Source of the DNA: Pauljensenia sp018375675
GTDB lineage: Bacteria > Actinomycetota > Actinomycetes > Actinomycetales > Actinomycetaceae
Assembly: GCA_041432705.1 (NCBI GenBank)
Contig: JAPWAE010000002.1
Coordinates: 248,001-312,000 of the forward strand
DNA length: 64,000 nucleotides
Direction of reading: 5' to 3'
The position numbers were made by a program, and so were the translations under genes. Positions 17,704 through 28,800 of this stretch are shown one piece after another. A model generated the notes under the pieces. The model was not told where the DNA came from, made no database searches, and worked only from the letters and a program-made list of their open reading frames with translations. Numbering within the stretch: the stretch's first letter is position 1; each line of letters starts with the position of its first letter.

Positions 17704-17742
17704 GGGGCCCGGGAGCGCTCGCAGTGAGCGTTCCCGGGCCCC
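17704..17742 (-). terminator. Hairpin terminator after subtilase 1
   Basis: A 17-bp GC-rich stem (GGGGCCCGGGAGCGCTC and near-complement) with a short loop lies 36 bases past the stop of the first subtilase gene. The outer flank carries GGCCTCGT. Confidence 0.75.
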
Positions 17743-17777
17743 GGCCTCGTGAATCAGTGAATCAGAAGAGCCGCGCG

Positions 17778-20700
17778 TCAGCCGACCCAGATGCCGTTGG
17801 CATCGAACACGTAGGTGCGTCCGTTGATGACCTGCGTGCCCGTCAGCATGACGCCGGAGGGTGACAGGTAGTACCAGGAGCCGCCCACGTTGAGCCAGCC
17901 GGTGACCATCTGGCCGGAGGCATTCAGGTAGTACCAGCTGCCGTCAACCTGCACCCATCCGGTGGCCATCGCGCCGCTACCGGCGAGGTAGTACCAGGAG
18001 CCACCATCGGCGACCCATCCGGTCTTCATAACCTTCGTGGCCGGATCCAGGTAGTACCAGGAACCGCCGTCACGGACCCAGCCGCCAACGAGGGCGCCGG
18101 ACTCGTTCGCGTAGACCCACTGGCCGTCGGTGCGCTTGAGGAAGCCGGTCGCCATGTAGCCGGACGGGCCGAACAGGTAGTCCGATCCGTTGATCGTGTA
18201 CCAGCCGCCCTTGAGGTAGCTCGTGCCGTCGGCGCAGGTGTAGAACCAGCCGGTGCCGTCCTTGACCCAGTGGCCGCCCTCGGTGCTCGCGCACGCGTCG
18301 GCGGTGCCGGTGTTATCCGACGGCAGGTCGAGGGTCGCGGCCGTGGAGTGGTTGAGGCCGTAGTCCCAGGCCAGCAGGTAGGGGTGGGCGATGACGGTGC
18401 CGGATCCGCCCTGGTATGCCCAGGCGGCGTCGATGTCCTTGAAGGGAACCTCGACGTGGTACGTGTATGTTCCATCGGCCCCGACCGTTCCCTCGGCGTC
18501 CGCGAAGACGTGACGGTAGAACCACAGACCATCGGCAGGATCGTGCAGGTCGATCGCAGCCAGGGGCGAGGCATCGGCAACGTCGAAGGACAGGACCGTG
18601 TCGGCACCCTCGCCCTTGTACTCCAGGTTGGAGATAACAGGCGCAGCGGTGTCGATGCGGAAGTCATAGGAGATCGACTGCTCAGCCTGCGAAGGACCGT
18701 CATTGTGCGCGGACAGCGTCAGCTTGTACTGGCCATCAGGCAGGTTCTTGAACGCGTCGGAACGCAGGTCAAGGGCCGTGGACTCGTGGGCCTGTTCCAC
18801 CCAGGTCATCTTGCCGGTGCTCGGGCTGATGCCCGACTTCCAGTTCTGGTAGCGCGTGAAGGAGGCAACCTTCTCGCCGGCGGCGTTCGTGTACACGGTG
18901 TTGAGCGTGTGGACGCTGCGCAGCGTGCCCGTGCGGGGTTCGAGGATCGTGGGGGCGCCCGAGGCCTCGGAACGGGAGAGAACGTAGCGGTCGGCGCGGG
19001 GAAGACCCACGAGGTCGGCCGTCTTGATGACCGGGTTATATCCCAGGATGTTGCCGCTCACGCCGTTGTAGATGCCCGAGGGCAGCGCGTGGCCCCACCC
19101 GTCGGAGGCGAGCTGGTCGAAGATCGCGGGCTTGCCCCAGTTGCCGTAGAAGCCCAGGTAGGGCACGGTCAGGTCGGGCTGGGACTCGGTGCGCGAGGCG
19201 AAACGCACGAATCCATCGAGGAAGGTGCCCGAGGGGGTGTTGGCCGTAGCGAAGGCAGCAAACTCACTGCCCGGCTTCACGTCGACGCCGACGGTGGCCT
19301 CGCCGTTCGCGGGAACGGTGACGGTCGCACCCTCGGCGGCGGCCGACGCGGCGCCCGTGTACGCGATCTCCACGCCGTGGCCTCGCCAATCGGTGGAGCT
19401 GCCGGTGAAGTACCCGCCGTCAACGTTCTCGGATAGGGCCTGGGAGCTGAGCTCGTACGTGGCCGGGGTGCCGGAGAGGTTGTGGAGGGTGACCTCGAAG
19501 TGCCATCCGGTGGTGCCGTCGCCCAGGTCGGCCTTGGGCCGGGACTGCTCGGCGGCGCCGACAACCGTGGGGTACACGGACGAGGTCGTGGCCGCGACCG
19601 CGTCAACGAGACCCGAGCCCTGCTTGCGCGGAGAGTAGAAGGCACCGGTTGTCTGGGCCACGTCTGCGAGCGGGCGGGCGGTGCCCATGATGAGGTTCTG
19701 GACGACATCGACCTTCTGGCGCGCACTCATCGAGGCGAAGAGCGGATCGTTCTGGACGCGCTGCAACACGACGGCGCTCACGCCCGCCATCTGCGGGGTC
19801 GCCATGGACGTGCCGGACAGGTGGTCATACTTGCCATCAAGGACGGCCGAGTAGATGCTACCGCCGGGGGCACTAACCTCGGGCTTGAGGCGCAGGTCCG
19901 GGGTGACGCCCCACGAGGAGAAGTCCGACATCGAATAGTTCGAGCTCGGGGTGATGGTCTTACCGTCCACGAGGGTCAGGTGATGATCCGCGGCCGCCAG
20001 CATGGCCTGTCCGTTCTCCTGGGAGATGAACGCGGCGGGCACGTCCACCGTCGTGATGCTCATAAGCATGAGCGAGTCGCCGGCGACGTTGTTGTAGACG
20101 AGGATGCCGACGGGCTTGAGCGCCGCCAAGTTCTCGATCTTCTTCTGGAAAGTCAGCTTGCCGCGCGAGACCAGGGCAAACTTGCCAGCCAGGCCATCGG
20201 GGTACTTGGCGGTGAGGGCTGCGGCGTCTTCCTCCGTGGCGTATCCGGCGTCAATGTACTCGTAGGACCCGGCGGCCAGCTCGGCGATTTCGGCGACCTT
20301 CTCGCCATTCGCGCCGCGCGCACGCTGGTATGCGATGTCCTTTCCGGCGGCGGAGAAGGCGTTGTAGGACAGAAGGTTGTCAACCGAGGCGACGGAGAGG
20401 ACCGACGAGTAGGTGGCGGGCTCGCACTGGGTCGAGGAGTCGGGATCCGAGGCGTAGGGCAGGTTACGACCGGAGGTGTTGCCATACCCGGCCGAATAGT
20501 GGTTGCCGGCCGCGGCGTTGACCGAAATACCCTCGTCCTGGAGCTTCTTGAAGACGGAGGCGAACACCGAGTCGGCCTCGTTGTCCATGCCGCCGAGCTG
20601 TCCGAGGGACAGGTTCACGACGTCGGGGCGCAGGACCACCATGTCGTCAAGGGCGGCGAGCAGTGCCGAGTCGGGGATTTCGCCGTCTTCGCTGCGCGAG

Positions 20701-21599
20701 ACCTTCGCGACGATGATCTGAGCCTCGGGGGCCACTCCGATGATCTGGTCGGCGTTACCGGCGGTGATGCCGGCGACGTGCGTGCCGTGGGAGCCGTAGG
20801 ATCCCTTGGCCGGCATCGCGTCATTGTCGCCGTCCGCGTAGTCGTAGGCGAAGGGGAACTTCTCAGAGACGTACACTCCCAGCTTTCCGTTGCCGAGCTT
20901 CGGGGCCAGGGCCTCAACCTTGTCGGCGGTGAGCGAGGGCGTCGAACCCATGGCACCCGCGAACGCAGGATGGGTCATCTCGACGCCAGTATCGATGACG
21001 GCGACGACCTTGCCCTCTCCCTTTTGGGTGAGCTGATCGGCGCGCATCATGATCTGGGCGCTGAGGTTGTCGGGGTTCTGGGTCGACAGTCGGGGCGCCT
21101 GGGTACCGCCCTCGGCATCGACCTCGTCAACGTCGCTGACGCGGGTTTCGCGCTCGAGGAATGCGGCCTTAACGCCGCTCACCGCGCGGATCACGTCGAG
21201 GGATCCCGCGGGCGCGCTGAGCGCGAATCCTTCGAGAGCCTTGTCGTACTCGCGCTCCACCTGAGCGGATGCGCCCGGGAATGCCACGGCCACGGCCTCG
21301 TTGATCGAGGCGAGGGCTGCCGCGCGGTCCGCGCCCTCGTGCAGCTGCACGATAATGCCGACGACCGCGGAGGGGTCCTGGTCGGCGGCCGATGCAACCT
21401 GGTCGAGCTGAGAGGTCTGCCCGCTCTTCGAGGTGAGCGCGGTATCAACGTCTCCGATGGGCAGGGACGAGGCCGTGGCACCCGCGTCGGGTCGTGTGTC
21501 CGTCGGGGTTGGCGGGGATGCGAGAGCCGCGGGCCCTGTCAGGGCGAGCGCGCAGGCGCCGGCGAACGCGAGGAACGCCGCTGGTTTCTTCGTTGTCAT
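17778..21599 (-). CDS. Secreted subtilase (S8) with PA domain and wall-binding repeats, copy 1
   Basis: A 1273-aa exported serine protease related to streptococcal C5a peptidase and lactocepin. It has a signal peptide (cleavage near ALA-SPP, residue 28) and an I9 propeptide (about 77-155). The S8 domain has Asp203 (VIDTG), His271 (GSHGTHVAG), oxyanion Asn366 and Ser598 (GTSMATPQ). A PA insert occupies about 430-550 and Ig-like domains about 690-1100. The last 165 residues are seven or so choline-binding-like repeats (GWVADGGSWYYL type) ending in an INGRTYVFD cap. No sortase motif is present, so anchoring is presumably non-covalent. GGAG seven bases upstream decides the ATG at 21599. All catalytic residues are intact. 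Confidence 0.9.
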   Translation of the reverse strand: MTTKKPAAFLAFAGACALALTGPAALASPPTPTDTRPDAGATASSLPIGDVDTALTSKSGQTSQLDQVASAADQDPSAVVGIIVQLHEGADRAAALASINEAVAVAFPGASAQVEREYDKALEGFALSAPAGSLDVIRAVSGVKAAFLERETRVSDVDEVDAEGGTQAPRLSTQNPDNLSAQIMMRADQLTQKGEGKVVAVIDTGVEMTHPAFAGAMGSTPSLTADKVEALAPKLGNGKLGVYVSEKFPFAYDYADGDNDAMPAKGSYGSHGTHVAGITAGNADQIIGVAPEAQIIVAKVSRSEDGEIPDSALLAALDDMVVLRPDVVNLSLGQLGGMDNEADSVFASVFKKLQDEGISVNAAAGNHYSAGYGNTSGRNLPYASDPDSSTQCEPATYSSVLSVASVDNLLSYNAFSAAGKDIAYQRARGANGEKVAEIAELAAGSYEYIDAGYATEEDAAALTAKYPDGLAGKFALVSRGKLTFQKKIENLAALKPVGILVYNNVAGDSLMLMSITTVDVPAAFISQENGQAMLAAADHHLTLVDGKTITPSSNYSMSDFSSWGVTPDLRLKPEVSAPGGSIYSAVLDGKYDHLSGTSMATPQMAGVSAVVLQRVQNDPLFASMSARQKVDVVQNLIMGTARPLADVAQTTGAFYSPRKQGSGLVDAVAATTSSVYPTVVGAAEQSRPKADLGDGTTGWHFEVTLHNLSGTPATYELSSQALSENVDGGYFTGSSTDWRGHGVEIAYTGAASAAAEGATVTVPANGEATVGVDVKPGSEFAAFATANTPSGTFLDGFVRFASRTESQPDLTVPYLGFYGNWGKPAIFDQLASDGWGHALPSGIYNGVSGNILGYNPVIKTADLVGLPRADRYVLSRSEASGAPTILEPRTGTLRSVHTLNTVYTNAAGEKVASFTRYQNWKSGISPSTGKMTWVEQAHESTALDLRSDAFKNLPDGQYKLTLSAHNDGPSQAEQSISYDFRIDTAAPVISNLEYKGEGADTVLSFDVADASPLAAIDLHDPADGLWFYRHVFADAEGTVGADGTYTYHVEVPFKDIDAAWAYQGGSGTVIAHPYLLAWDYGLNHSTAATLDLPSDNTGTADACASTEGGHWVKDGTGWFYTCADGTSYLKGGWYTINGSDYLFGPSGYMATGFLKRTDGQWVYANESGALVGGWVRDGGSWYYLDPATKVMKTGWVADGGSWYYLAGSGAMATGWVQVDGSWYYLNASGQMVTGWLNVGGSWYYLSPSGVMLTGTQVINGRTYVFDANGIWVG

Positions 21600-21755
21600 G
21601 TGCGTACTCCAATGTGTCGACGGGCGACCGTGTTGGCAGGCGGAGGGAACTCCGTCGTGCCGGCCACCACTGTCAAAATACAGCAAAGAACGCTTGTGAC
21701 AAACTTTGTTTCACATTGGGAAACGATTGGGCATTATTTTACTGTCATAATCATT

Positions 21756-21797
21756 CCGGGTCCGAGAACGCTTGCATAGCAACATTCCCGGACCCGG
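21756..21797 (-). terminator. Hairpin terminator after subtilase 2
   Basis: CCGGGTCCG and its complement close a stem with a further partly paired GAACG/CATTC section. It lies 34 bases beyond the stop of the second subtilase gene and separates it from the third kilobase-scale repeat unit. Confidence 0.7.
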
Positions 21798-21830
21798 AGA
21801 AGAGCACCGTCAGGTGCGGATCAGCTCAGC

Positions 21831-24800
21831 TCAGCCAATCCACGCCCCACTTGTGTCAAAGACGTAGGTGCGTCCGTTGATCACGTGAGTGCCGGTGAAC
21901 ATTGCCCCATCGGGTCCCAGGTAGTACCAGGTACCATCGAGGTTCAACCATCCGGTGTGCATCGCGCCCGAATCCTTCAGGTAGTACCAGGAGCCGCCAT
22001 CGCGCACCCATCCGGTGGCCATCGCGCCGCTACCGGCGAGGTAGTACCACGAGCCACCGTCGGCGACCCACCCGGTCTTCATGACCTTCGTGGCCGGATC
22101 CAGGTAGTACCAGTAAGCACCGCCGAAGCTCTCGTCCAACACCCAGCCGCCAACCAGGGCGCCCTCGGAATTTGCGTACACCCACGCACCGTCATCGCGC
22201 CGGAGCCAGCCGGTCATCATGTAGCCATCGGAGCCGAACAGGTAGTCCTTGCCACCGATCGTGAACCAGCCGTTCTTGAGGTACTCCTTCCCGTTGGCGC
22301 ACTGGTACCACCAGCCACGCAAGTCCTTCGCCCAGTGGCCGCCGTCAGCCGTGACGCACACGCCAGGGTTATCCGACGGCAGGTCAAGGGTCGCTGCCTT
22401 GGAGTGGTTCAGTCCGTAATCCCACGCGAGGACGTAGGGGTGGGCGATGACCTCGCCGGAGCCACCCTGATCGGCCCACCCCTGCGAGATGGCCGACATG
22501 GGAACCTCGACGTGGTACGTGTAGGTTCCGTCAGCCCCGACCGTTCCTTCGTTGTCCGCGAACACGTGGCGGTAGAACCACAGGCCGTCGGCCGGGTCAT
22601 GCAGGTCGAACGCGGCCAGCGGGGACGCGTCGGTGACGTCAAAGGACACGACCGTGTCGGCACCCTCGCCCTTGTACTCCAGGTTGGAGACAACGGGCGC
22701 GGCCGTGTCGATGCGGAACTCGTAGGAGATCGACTGCTCGGCCTGCGAAGGGCCGTCGTTGTGCGCGGACAGCGTCAGCTTGTACACACCATCGGGCAGG
22801 TTCCTGTACTCGGCGTCGCGCAGATCCAGGACCAGCGGCTCACGTCCCCGCTCGACCCACGTCATCCTTCCGGACGAATCCAGCGCGGACTTCCAGTTCT
22901 GGTAGCGCGTGAAGGACGCGATCGTCTCTCCCGCAGCGTTCGTGTACGCGGCGTTGATCGTGTGCACGCTGCGCAGCGTGCCCGTGCGGGGTTCGAGAAT
23001 CGTGGGAGCGCCCGAGGCAACCGAGCGAGAGAGGACGTTCTTGCTCGAGCTGGGCAGACCGATACGATCAGCATCCTTGACCAGGGGGTTGTATCCCAGC
23101 TGCTGGCGCGTGGATCCGTTGTAGACCCAGGAGGCGAGCGTGTGAGCCCCGTCCTCGGAGGCGAGGGCGTCGAAAATGGGGGCCTTGCCCCAGTCACCGT
23201 AGAAGCCCAAGTAGGGCACGGTCAGGTCGGGCTGGGACGCGGTCTTCGAGGCGAAACGCACGAATCCATCGAGGAAGGTGCCGTTGGGCGTGTTCTGCGC
23301 GACGGAGGAGTCGAAGTCGGAGCCAGGCTTGACATCCACACCCACCGTGACCTCGCCGTTCGCGGGAACGGTAACGGTCGCGCCCTCACCGGTGCCACTC
23401 ACGGCCGCGCCGGAGTAGGCGATGTCCACGCCCTTGCCTCGCCAATCGGCGGACTTGCCGGTGAAGAACCCACCCTCAACAATCTCGGAGAGGGCCTGCG
23501 AGCTCAGCGCGTAGGTGGCCTCCGCGCCGGACAGGTTGTGCAGCGTGACGTCGAAGTGCCAGCCCTTCGTACCATCCCCCAGGTCCGCCTTGGGCCGGGA
23601 CTGCTCGGGGGCGCCGACCACGGTCGGATACACGGACGAGGTCGTGGCCGCCAGGACATTCGTCAGGCCCGATCCCTGCTTGCGCGGTGAGTACGGGGCG
23701 CCAGTGTCCTGGAGCGGGTCGACGACGGGGGTCGCCGTTCCCATGATGAGGTTCTGGACGACATCGATCTTCTGACGCGCGCTCATCGAGGCAAACAGCG
23801 GATCGTTCTCAACGCGCTGCAGGACGACGGCGCTCACGCCCGCCATCTGCGGGGTCGCCATCGAGGTGCCGGACATGAACTCGTAGGTGCCGCCGGGCAC
23901 AGCCGAGTAGATGTTGCCTCCGGGGGCGCTGACCTCGGGCTTGAGGCGCAGGTCCGGGGTGACGCCCAACGAGGAGAAGCTCGACATGGAGTACTTCTTG
24001 CTCGGGGCCACGACCTTGCCGGGGGCGACGCTCAGGTGGTGGTCGGCGGCGGCCAGCATGGCCTCACCGTCAGCCTGCGAGATGAACGCGGCGGGCACGC
24101 CGTCCGTCGCCAGGCTCATGACCACGAGCGAGTCACCGGGCACGTTGTTGTAGACGATGAAGCCGGCGGGCTTGGAGCCGGCAATGTTGTTGAACTTGTC
24201 CTGGAAGGTGAGAGTACCGCGCTTGACCAGCACGATCTTGCCCGCGAGGCCCTCGGGGTACTTGGCCTTGAGCGCGGCGCCATCCTCGGGCGAACCGATG
24301 CCGCCGTCGACGTACTCGAAGGGACCGCCGGTCAGGTCGGACAGGTCGGGCATCTTCTGGCCGTCGGCGCCGCCGGCGCGCTGGTAGGCGATGTCGCGGT
24401 CGCCGACGGTGAAGGCGCTGTGCGACAGCGAGTTGTCGACCGAGGCCACGGACACGACGGAGGAGTAGGACGCCGGTTCGCCCAGGACGGAGGAGTCGGG
24501 GTCGGAGGCGAAGGGCAGGTTCTTGCCGGAGAGGTTGCCGTATCCGGCCGTGTACTCGTTGCCGGCGGCCGCGTTCACGGTGACGCCAGCGTCCTGGAGG
24601 CTCTTGAACACGGTCGCGTACATGGAGTCGGCCTCGTTATCCATGCCGCCGGTCTGTCCGAGGGACAGGTTCACGACGTCGGGGCGCAGGACGACCATGT
24701 CGTCGAGGGCGGCGAGCAGCGCCGAGTCCGGGATGCCGCCGCTGATACTGCTGGCGACCTTGGCGACGATGATCTGCGCGTCCGGGGCGATGCCCACGAT

Positions 24801-25655
24801 TTCACCCGCGTTGCCCGCGGTGATGCCGGCGACGTGCGTGCCGTGCGATCCGGCTTTGCCGGTCGGCGAGGCGTCCGGGTCGTTATCCGCGTAGTCGTAG
24901 GCGAAGGGGAACTTTTCCGACACGTAGCTGCCGGTCTTGCCGTCGCCAAGATGTGGGGTCAGGCCCTCCACCTTGTCCTCGGAAAGCCCGGGGGTCCCGT
25001 GCAGGGCACCCGCGAACGCTGGGTGGGTCATGTCCACGCCCGTGTCGATGATGGCGACGACCTTGCCATTACCCTTTTGGGTGATCTGGTCGGCGTGCAT
25101 CATCAGCTGGGCGCTGAGGTTGTCGGGGTTCTGGGTGGAGATGCGCGAGGAGTTCGTCGCGCCCTCTCCGGCGACCTGGTCATCGACACCATCGACATGG
25201 GTCTCGCGATCGAGGAAGGCGGCGTTGACGCCGCTCACCGCGCGGATCGCGTCGAGGGATCCGGCGGGGGCGCTCAGCGCGAAGCCCTGCAGGGCCTTGT
25301 CGTACTGGCGCTCCACCTGGGCGGAAGAGCCGGGGAACGCACCGGCCACGGCCTCGTTGATCGAGGCGAGGGAGGCCGCGCGGTCTGCACCCTCGTCGAG
25401 CTGGACGACGATAGTGACGACCGCGGCGGGGTCGACCTCGTCGGTCGTCGGCGGCTGAGCGTCCTGCGTGGTCTGTCCGCTCTTCGAGGTGAGCGCGGTA
25501 TCGACGTCGCCGACGGGCAGGGACGAGGCCGTGGCGCCTGCGTCGGGTCGGGTGTCTGCCGGGGTTGGCGGGGATGCGAGGGTCGCGGGGCCGGCAACCA
25601 CCAGAGCGGCGGTGCCAGCCAGCGCGAGGAACGCCGCTGGTTTCTTCGTTGTCAT
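21831..25655 (-). CDS. Secreted subtilase (S8) with PA domain and wall-binding repeats, copy 2
   Basis: A 1274-aa paralogue with the same domain order as its two neighbours: signal peptide to about 28, I9 propeptide about 77-155, S8 domain with Asp204, His271, Asn366 and Ser598, PA insert about 430-550, Ig-like modules, then choline-binding-like repeats. Long stretches of the catalytic and Ig-like parts are nearly identical to copy 1. The propeptide linker and the first wall repeats differ most. Start at 25655 with GGAG upstream and the shared MTTKKPAAFLA N-terminus. It has its own terminator and a roughly 230-bp upstream gap, so each copy is probably transcribed separately. Likely role: degradation of host or peer surface proteins. 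Confidence 0.9.
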   Translation of the reverse strand: MTTKKPAAFLALAGTAALVVAGPATLASPPTPADTRPDAGATASSLPVGDVDTALTSKSGQTTQDAQPPTTDEVDPAAVVTIVVQLDEGADRAASLASINEAVAGAFPGSSAQVERQYDKALQGFALSAPAGSLDAIRAVSGVNAAFLDRETHVDGVDDQVAGEGATNSSRISTQNPDNLSAQLMMHADQITQKGNGKVVAIIDTGVDMTHPAFAGALHGTPGLSEDKVEGLTPHLGDGKTGSYVSEKFPFAYDYADNDPDASPTGKAGSHGTHVAGITAGNAGEIVGIAPDAQIIVAKVASSISGGIPDSALLAALDDMVVLRPDVVNLSLGQTGGMDNEADSMYATVFKSLQDAGVTVNAAAGNEYTAGYGNLSGKNLPFASDPDSSVLGEPASYSSVVSVASVDNSLSHSAFTVGDRDIAYQRAGGADGQKMPDLSDLTGGPFEYVDGGIGSPEDGAALKAKYPEGLAGKIVLVKRGTLTFQDKFNNIAGSKPAGFIVYNNVPGDSLVVMSLATDGVPAAFISQADGEAMLAAADHHLSVAPGKVVAPSKKYSMSSFSSLGVTPDLRLKPEVSAPGGNIYSAVPGGTYEFMSGTSMATPQMAGVSAVVLQRVENDPLFASMSARQKIDVVQNLIMGTATPVVDPLQDTGAPYSPRKQGSGLTNVLAATTSSVYPTVVGAPEQSRPKADLGDGTKGWHFDVTLHNLSGAEATYALSSQALSEIVEGGFFTGKSADWRGKGVDIAYSGAAVSGTGEGATVTVPANGEVTVGVDVKPGSDFDSSVAQNTPNGTFLDGFVRFASKTASQPDLTVPYLGFYGDWGKAPIFDALASEDGAHTLASWVYNGSTRQQLGYNPLVKDADRIGLPSSSKNVLSRSVASGAPTILEPRTGTLRSVHTINAAYTNAAGETIASFTRYQNWKSALDSSGRMTWVERGREPLVLDLRDAEYRNLPDGVYKLTLSAHNDGPSQAEQSISYEFRIDTAAPVVSNLEYKGEGADTVVSFDVTDASPLAAFDLHDPADGLWFYRHVFADNEGTVGADGTYTYHVEVPMSAISQGWADQGGSGEVIAHPYVLAWDYGLNHSKAATLDLPSDNPGVCVTADGGHWAKDLRGWWYQCANGKEYLKNGWFTIGGKDYLFGSDGYMMTGWLRRDDGAWVYANSEGALVGGWVLDESFGGAYWYYLDPATKVMKTGWVADGGSWYYLAGSGAMATGWVRDGGSWYYLKDSGAMHTGWLNLDGTWYYLGPDGAMFTGTHVINGRTYVFDTSGAWIG

Positions 25656-25792
25656 GTGCGTAACTCCAAAATGTGAATGGGGACCTCGAGAGGCACGAAG
25701 CGAACGCGTACCTATTGGTCGTTATGTGAGGACAGCGCTGCGACGCATCATTGCGCAGCACGTCGGACAGCAGGGCAGTGCGACGACGAACA

Positions 25793-25827
25793 AGGCCCGG
25801 GCCGGGTGAGACGCCCTCCCCGGGCCT
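25793..25827 (-). terminator. Hairpin terminator after subtilase 3
   Basis: AGGCCCGGG and CCCGGGCCT form a GC-rich stem 26 bases beyond the stop of the third subtilase gene. GGCCTCGT overlaps the downstream arm. Confidence 0.65.
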
Positions 25828-25852
25828 CGTCGTCGCTGGGCAAGCACTCAGG

Positions 25853-28800
25853 TCAACCGACCCACGCGCCGCTCCCGTCAAAGACGTAGGTACGCCCGTT
25901 AATCACGTGCGTGCCCGTGAACATCGCACCATCGGGGCCCAGGTAGTACCAGGTGCCACCGACCTTGACCCAGCCTGTCGCCATCTTGCCCGAGTCGGAC
26001 AGGTAGTACCAGGAGCCGCCATCGTGCACCCAGCCGATGGCCATCGCGCCGGAACCTGTGAGGTAGTACCACGAGCCGCCGTCGGCGAGCCACCCGGTCT
26101 TCATGATCTTGGTGGCCGGATCCAGGTAGTACCAGTAGGGGCCACCGTACACGCCGTCGAGGACCCACCCGCCGACGGGAACGCCATCGGAATCCACGTA
26201 CATCCAGTCACCGCTGGGGTGCTTGACGAAGCCGGTCATCATGTAACCGGAGGGGCTGAACTGGTAGTCCCTGCCACCGATCGTGAACCAGCCTCCTCCC
26301 AGGTACGCCCTCTCGTTAGCGCACTGGTACCGCCAGTACCGCACTTCCTTGATCCAGTGACCGCCCGTCGGATCCTTGCACGAGGCCGTCTCGTTGTCGT
26401 CGGAGATGGGCAGGTCGAGGCTCACCGGCTCGGAGGGGTTGAGCCCGTAGTCCCACGCGAGCAGGTAGGGATTGTCGATGACTCCGCCGACGCCACCCTG
26501 GTCACTCCACGCCCCAGAGATCTCCATCAATGGGATCTCAACGTGGTACATGTACCGACCGTCGGGGCCAACGCTACCCTCGCTCTCGGTGAAGACGTGG
26601 CGGTAGAACCACAGGCCGTCAGCCGGGTCGTGCAAGTCGATCGCCGCCAGGGGCGAGTCATCGGCGACATTGAAGGACACGGCCATGTCGGGCCCGTCTC
26701 CGCCGTACGTCACTCCTGAGATGACCGGTGCCGTCGTGTCGAGGCGGAACTTGTAGGAGATCGACTGCTCGGCGCGCGACGGGCCGTCGTTGGACGCGGC
26801 GATCCGCAGCGTGTACGTGCCGTCGGGCATGTGCGAGAACTTCTCCGCGTTCGCGTCGAAGACCGTGGACTCGTGGTAGGCCTCGACCCAGGTGTTCTCC
26901 TCGGTGCTCGTCTGGTAGAGGGACTTCCAGTTCCGATGGTTGGTCACCGAGAAGACCGTCTCCCCGGCCTCGTTCGTGTAGGTGCTGGTCAGCGAGTGGA
27001 CGCTGCGCAGCGTGCCCGTGCGGGGTTCGAGGATCGTCGGGGCGCCCGAGGCCGTGGACCTGGAGATCACGTAGCGCTGCGGGTTGGGCTTGCCGGTGCG
27101 CTCGGCCGCCTTAACGAGGGGGTTGTAGCCGAGGGAGTCGCCGGTCTTGCCGTTGACGATGGCCGAGGCCCGGGTGTGTGCGCCGCCGTCCGAGGCGAGG
27201 GCGTCGAAGATGGGGACCTTGCCCCAGTCGCCGTAGAAGCCCAGGTAGGGCACGGCGAGGTCGGGCTGGGACGCGGTCTTCGACGCGAAGCGCACGAAAC
27301 CGTCGAGGAACGTACCGTTGGGCGCATTGTCCGCGACGTAGGAGGCGAACTCGCTGCCGGGCGTGATGTCGATACCGACGGTGGCCTCGCCGCTCGCGGG
27401 GACCGTCACCGTCGCACCCTCGGCGGACGCGGATGCGGCGCCCGAGTACGCGATCTCCACGCCACGGCCTCGCCAATCAGAGGAGTGCTGCGTGAAGAAT
27501 CCGCCGTCCACGATCTCGGAGAGGGCCTGCGAGCTCAGCTCGTAGGTGGCCGGAACACCCGAGAGGTTATGCAGCGTGACGTCGAAGTGCCACCCCTTCG
27601 TGCCGTCCCCCAGGTCCGCCTTGGGCCGGGACTGCTCGGGGGCGCCGACCACGGTCGGATACACGGACGAAGTCGTCGCAGCCAGGGCGTCGACGAGGCC
27701 CGCGCCCTGCTTACGCGGCGAGTACAACGCGCCCGTCGTCTGAGCCGCATCCGTCAGCGGACGGGCAGTGCCCATGATGAGGTTCTGGACGACATCAGCC
27801 TTCTGACGCGCACTCATCGAGGCGAAGAGCGGGTCGGACTGGACGCGCTGCAAGACGATCGTGCTGACGCCCGCCATCTGAGGCGTGGCCATCGACGTAC
27901 CCGAGGACTGCTCGTACGCACCGTCCGGTATCGACGAGAAAACCTCGCCACCGGGCGCCGCGATCTCGGGCTTGAGGCGCAGGTCCGGGGACACGCCCCA
28001 CGCGGAGAATTCCGACGCCTCGTACACGGTGGACTGCGGCAGGACCTGACCCTCGGCGATCGAGAGCGTGTGCTCGGGGGCGTCCAGCATGGCCTGGCCA
28101 TCGGCCTGAGAGATGAACGCCGCGGGCATGTCCTGCGTCGTCAGATTCATGGCGATGAGCGATCCGACCGACACGTTGTTGTAGACGACGATTCCGGCGG
28201 GCTTGAGGTCGTAGAGGTTCTCGACCTTCTTCTGGTAGGTCATGTTGCCGCGGGAGACGAGCGCGATCTTGCCGGCGAGGCCGTCCGGGTACTTCGCCTT
28301 GAGCGCGGCGGCGTCCTCCTCGGAGGCGAACCCGGCGTCCACGTACTCGTAGGTGCCGGCGGGCAGGTCGGAGAAGAAGGCGACCTTCTCGCCGTTGAGG
28401 CCGCGAGCGCGCTGATATCCGATGTCTTTCCCATTGACGGTGAAGGCGTTGCGCATCAGGGCGTTTTCGACCGAGGCGACGGCAACCACCGAGGAGTAGG
28501 TCGCCGGCTCGTCCATAACCGAGGAGTCGGGGTCCGAGGCGTAGGGCAGGCCCTTGCCGGAGTTGTTGCCGTACCCGGTGGAGAAGGCATTGCCCGAGGC
28601 CGCGTTGACGGTGATGCCCGCTTCCTGCAGCTTCTTGTACACGGTCGCGTACACCGTGTCGGCCTCGCCATCCATGCCGGCCGTCCAGCCGAGCGACAGG
28701 TTAATGACGTCGGGATGCAGGACGAGCATGTCGTCGAGGGAGGCAAGCAGCGCCGAGTCCAGCAGCGCGTCGTCCTCGCTGCGCGTCACCTTCGCGACGA

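Noticed and set aside
19482..21779. 765-codon plus-strand frame opposite subtilase 1 (similar frames opposite copies 2 and 3)
   Set aside because: The three mirror frames resemble one another only because the subtilases do. No ribosome binding site, no domain, low-complexity Gly/Arg/Val composition.
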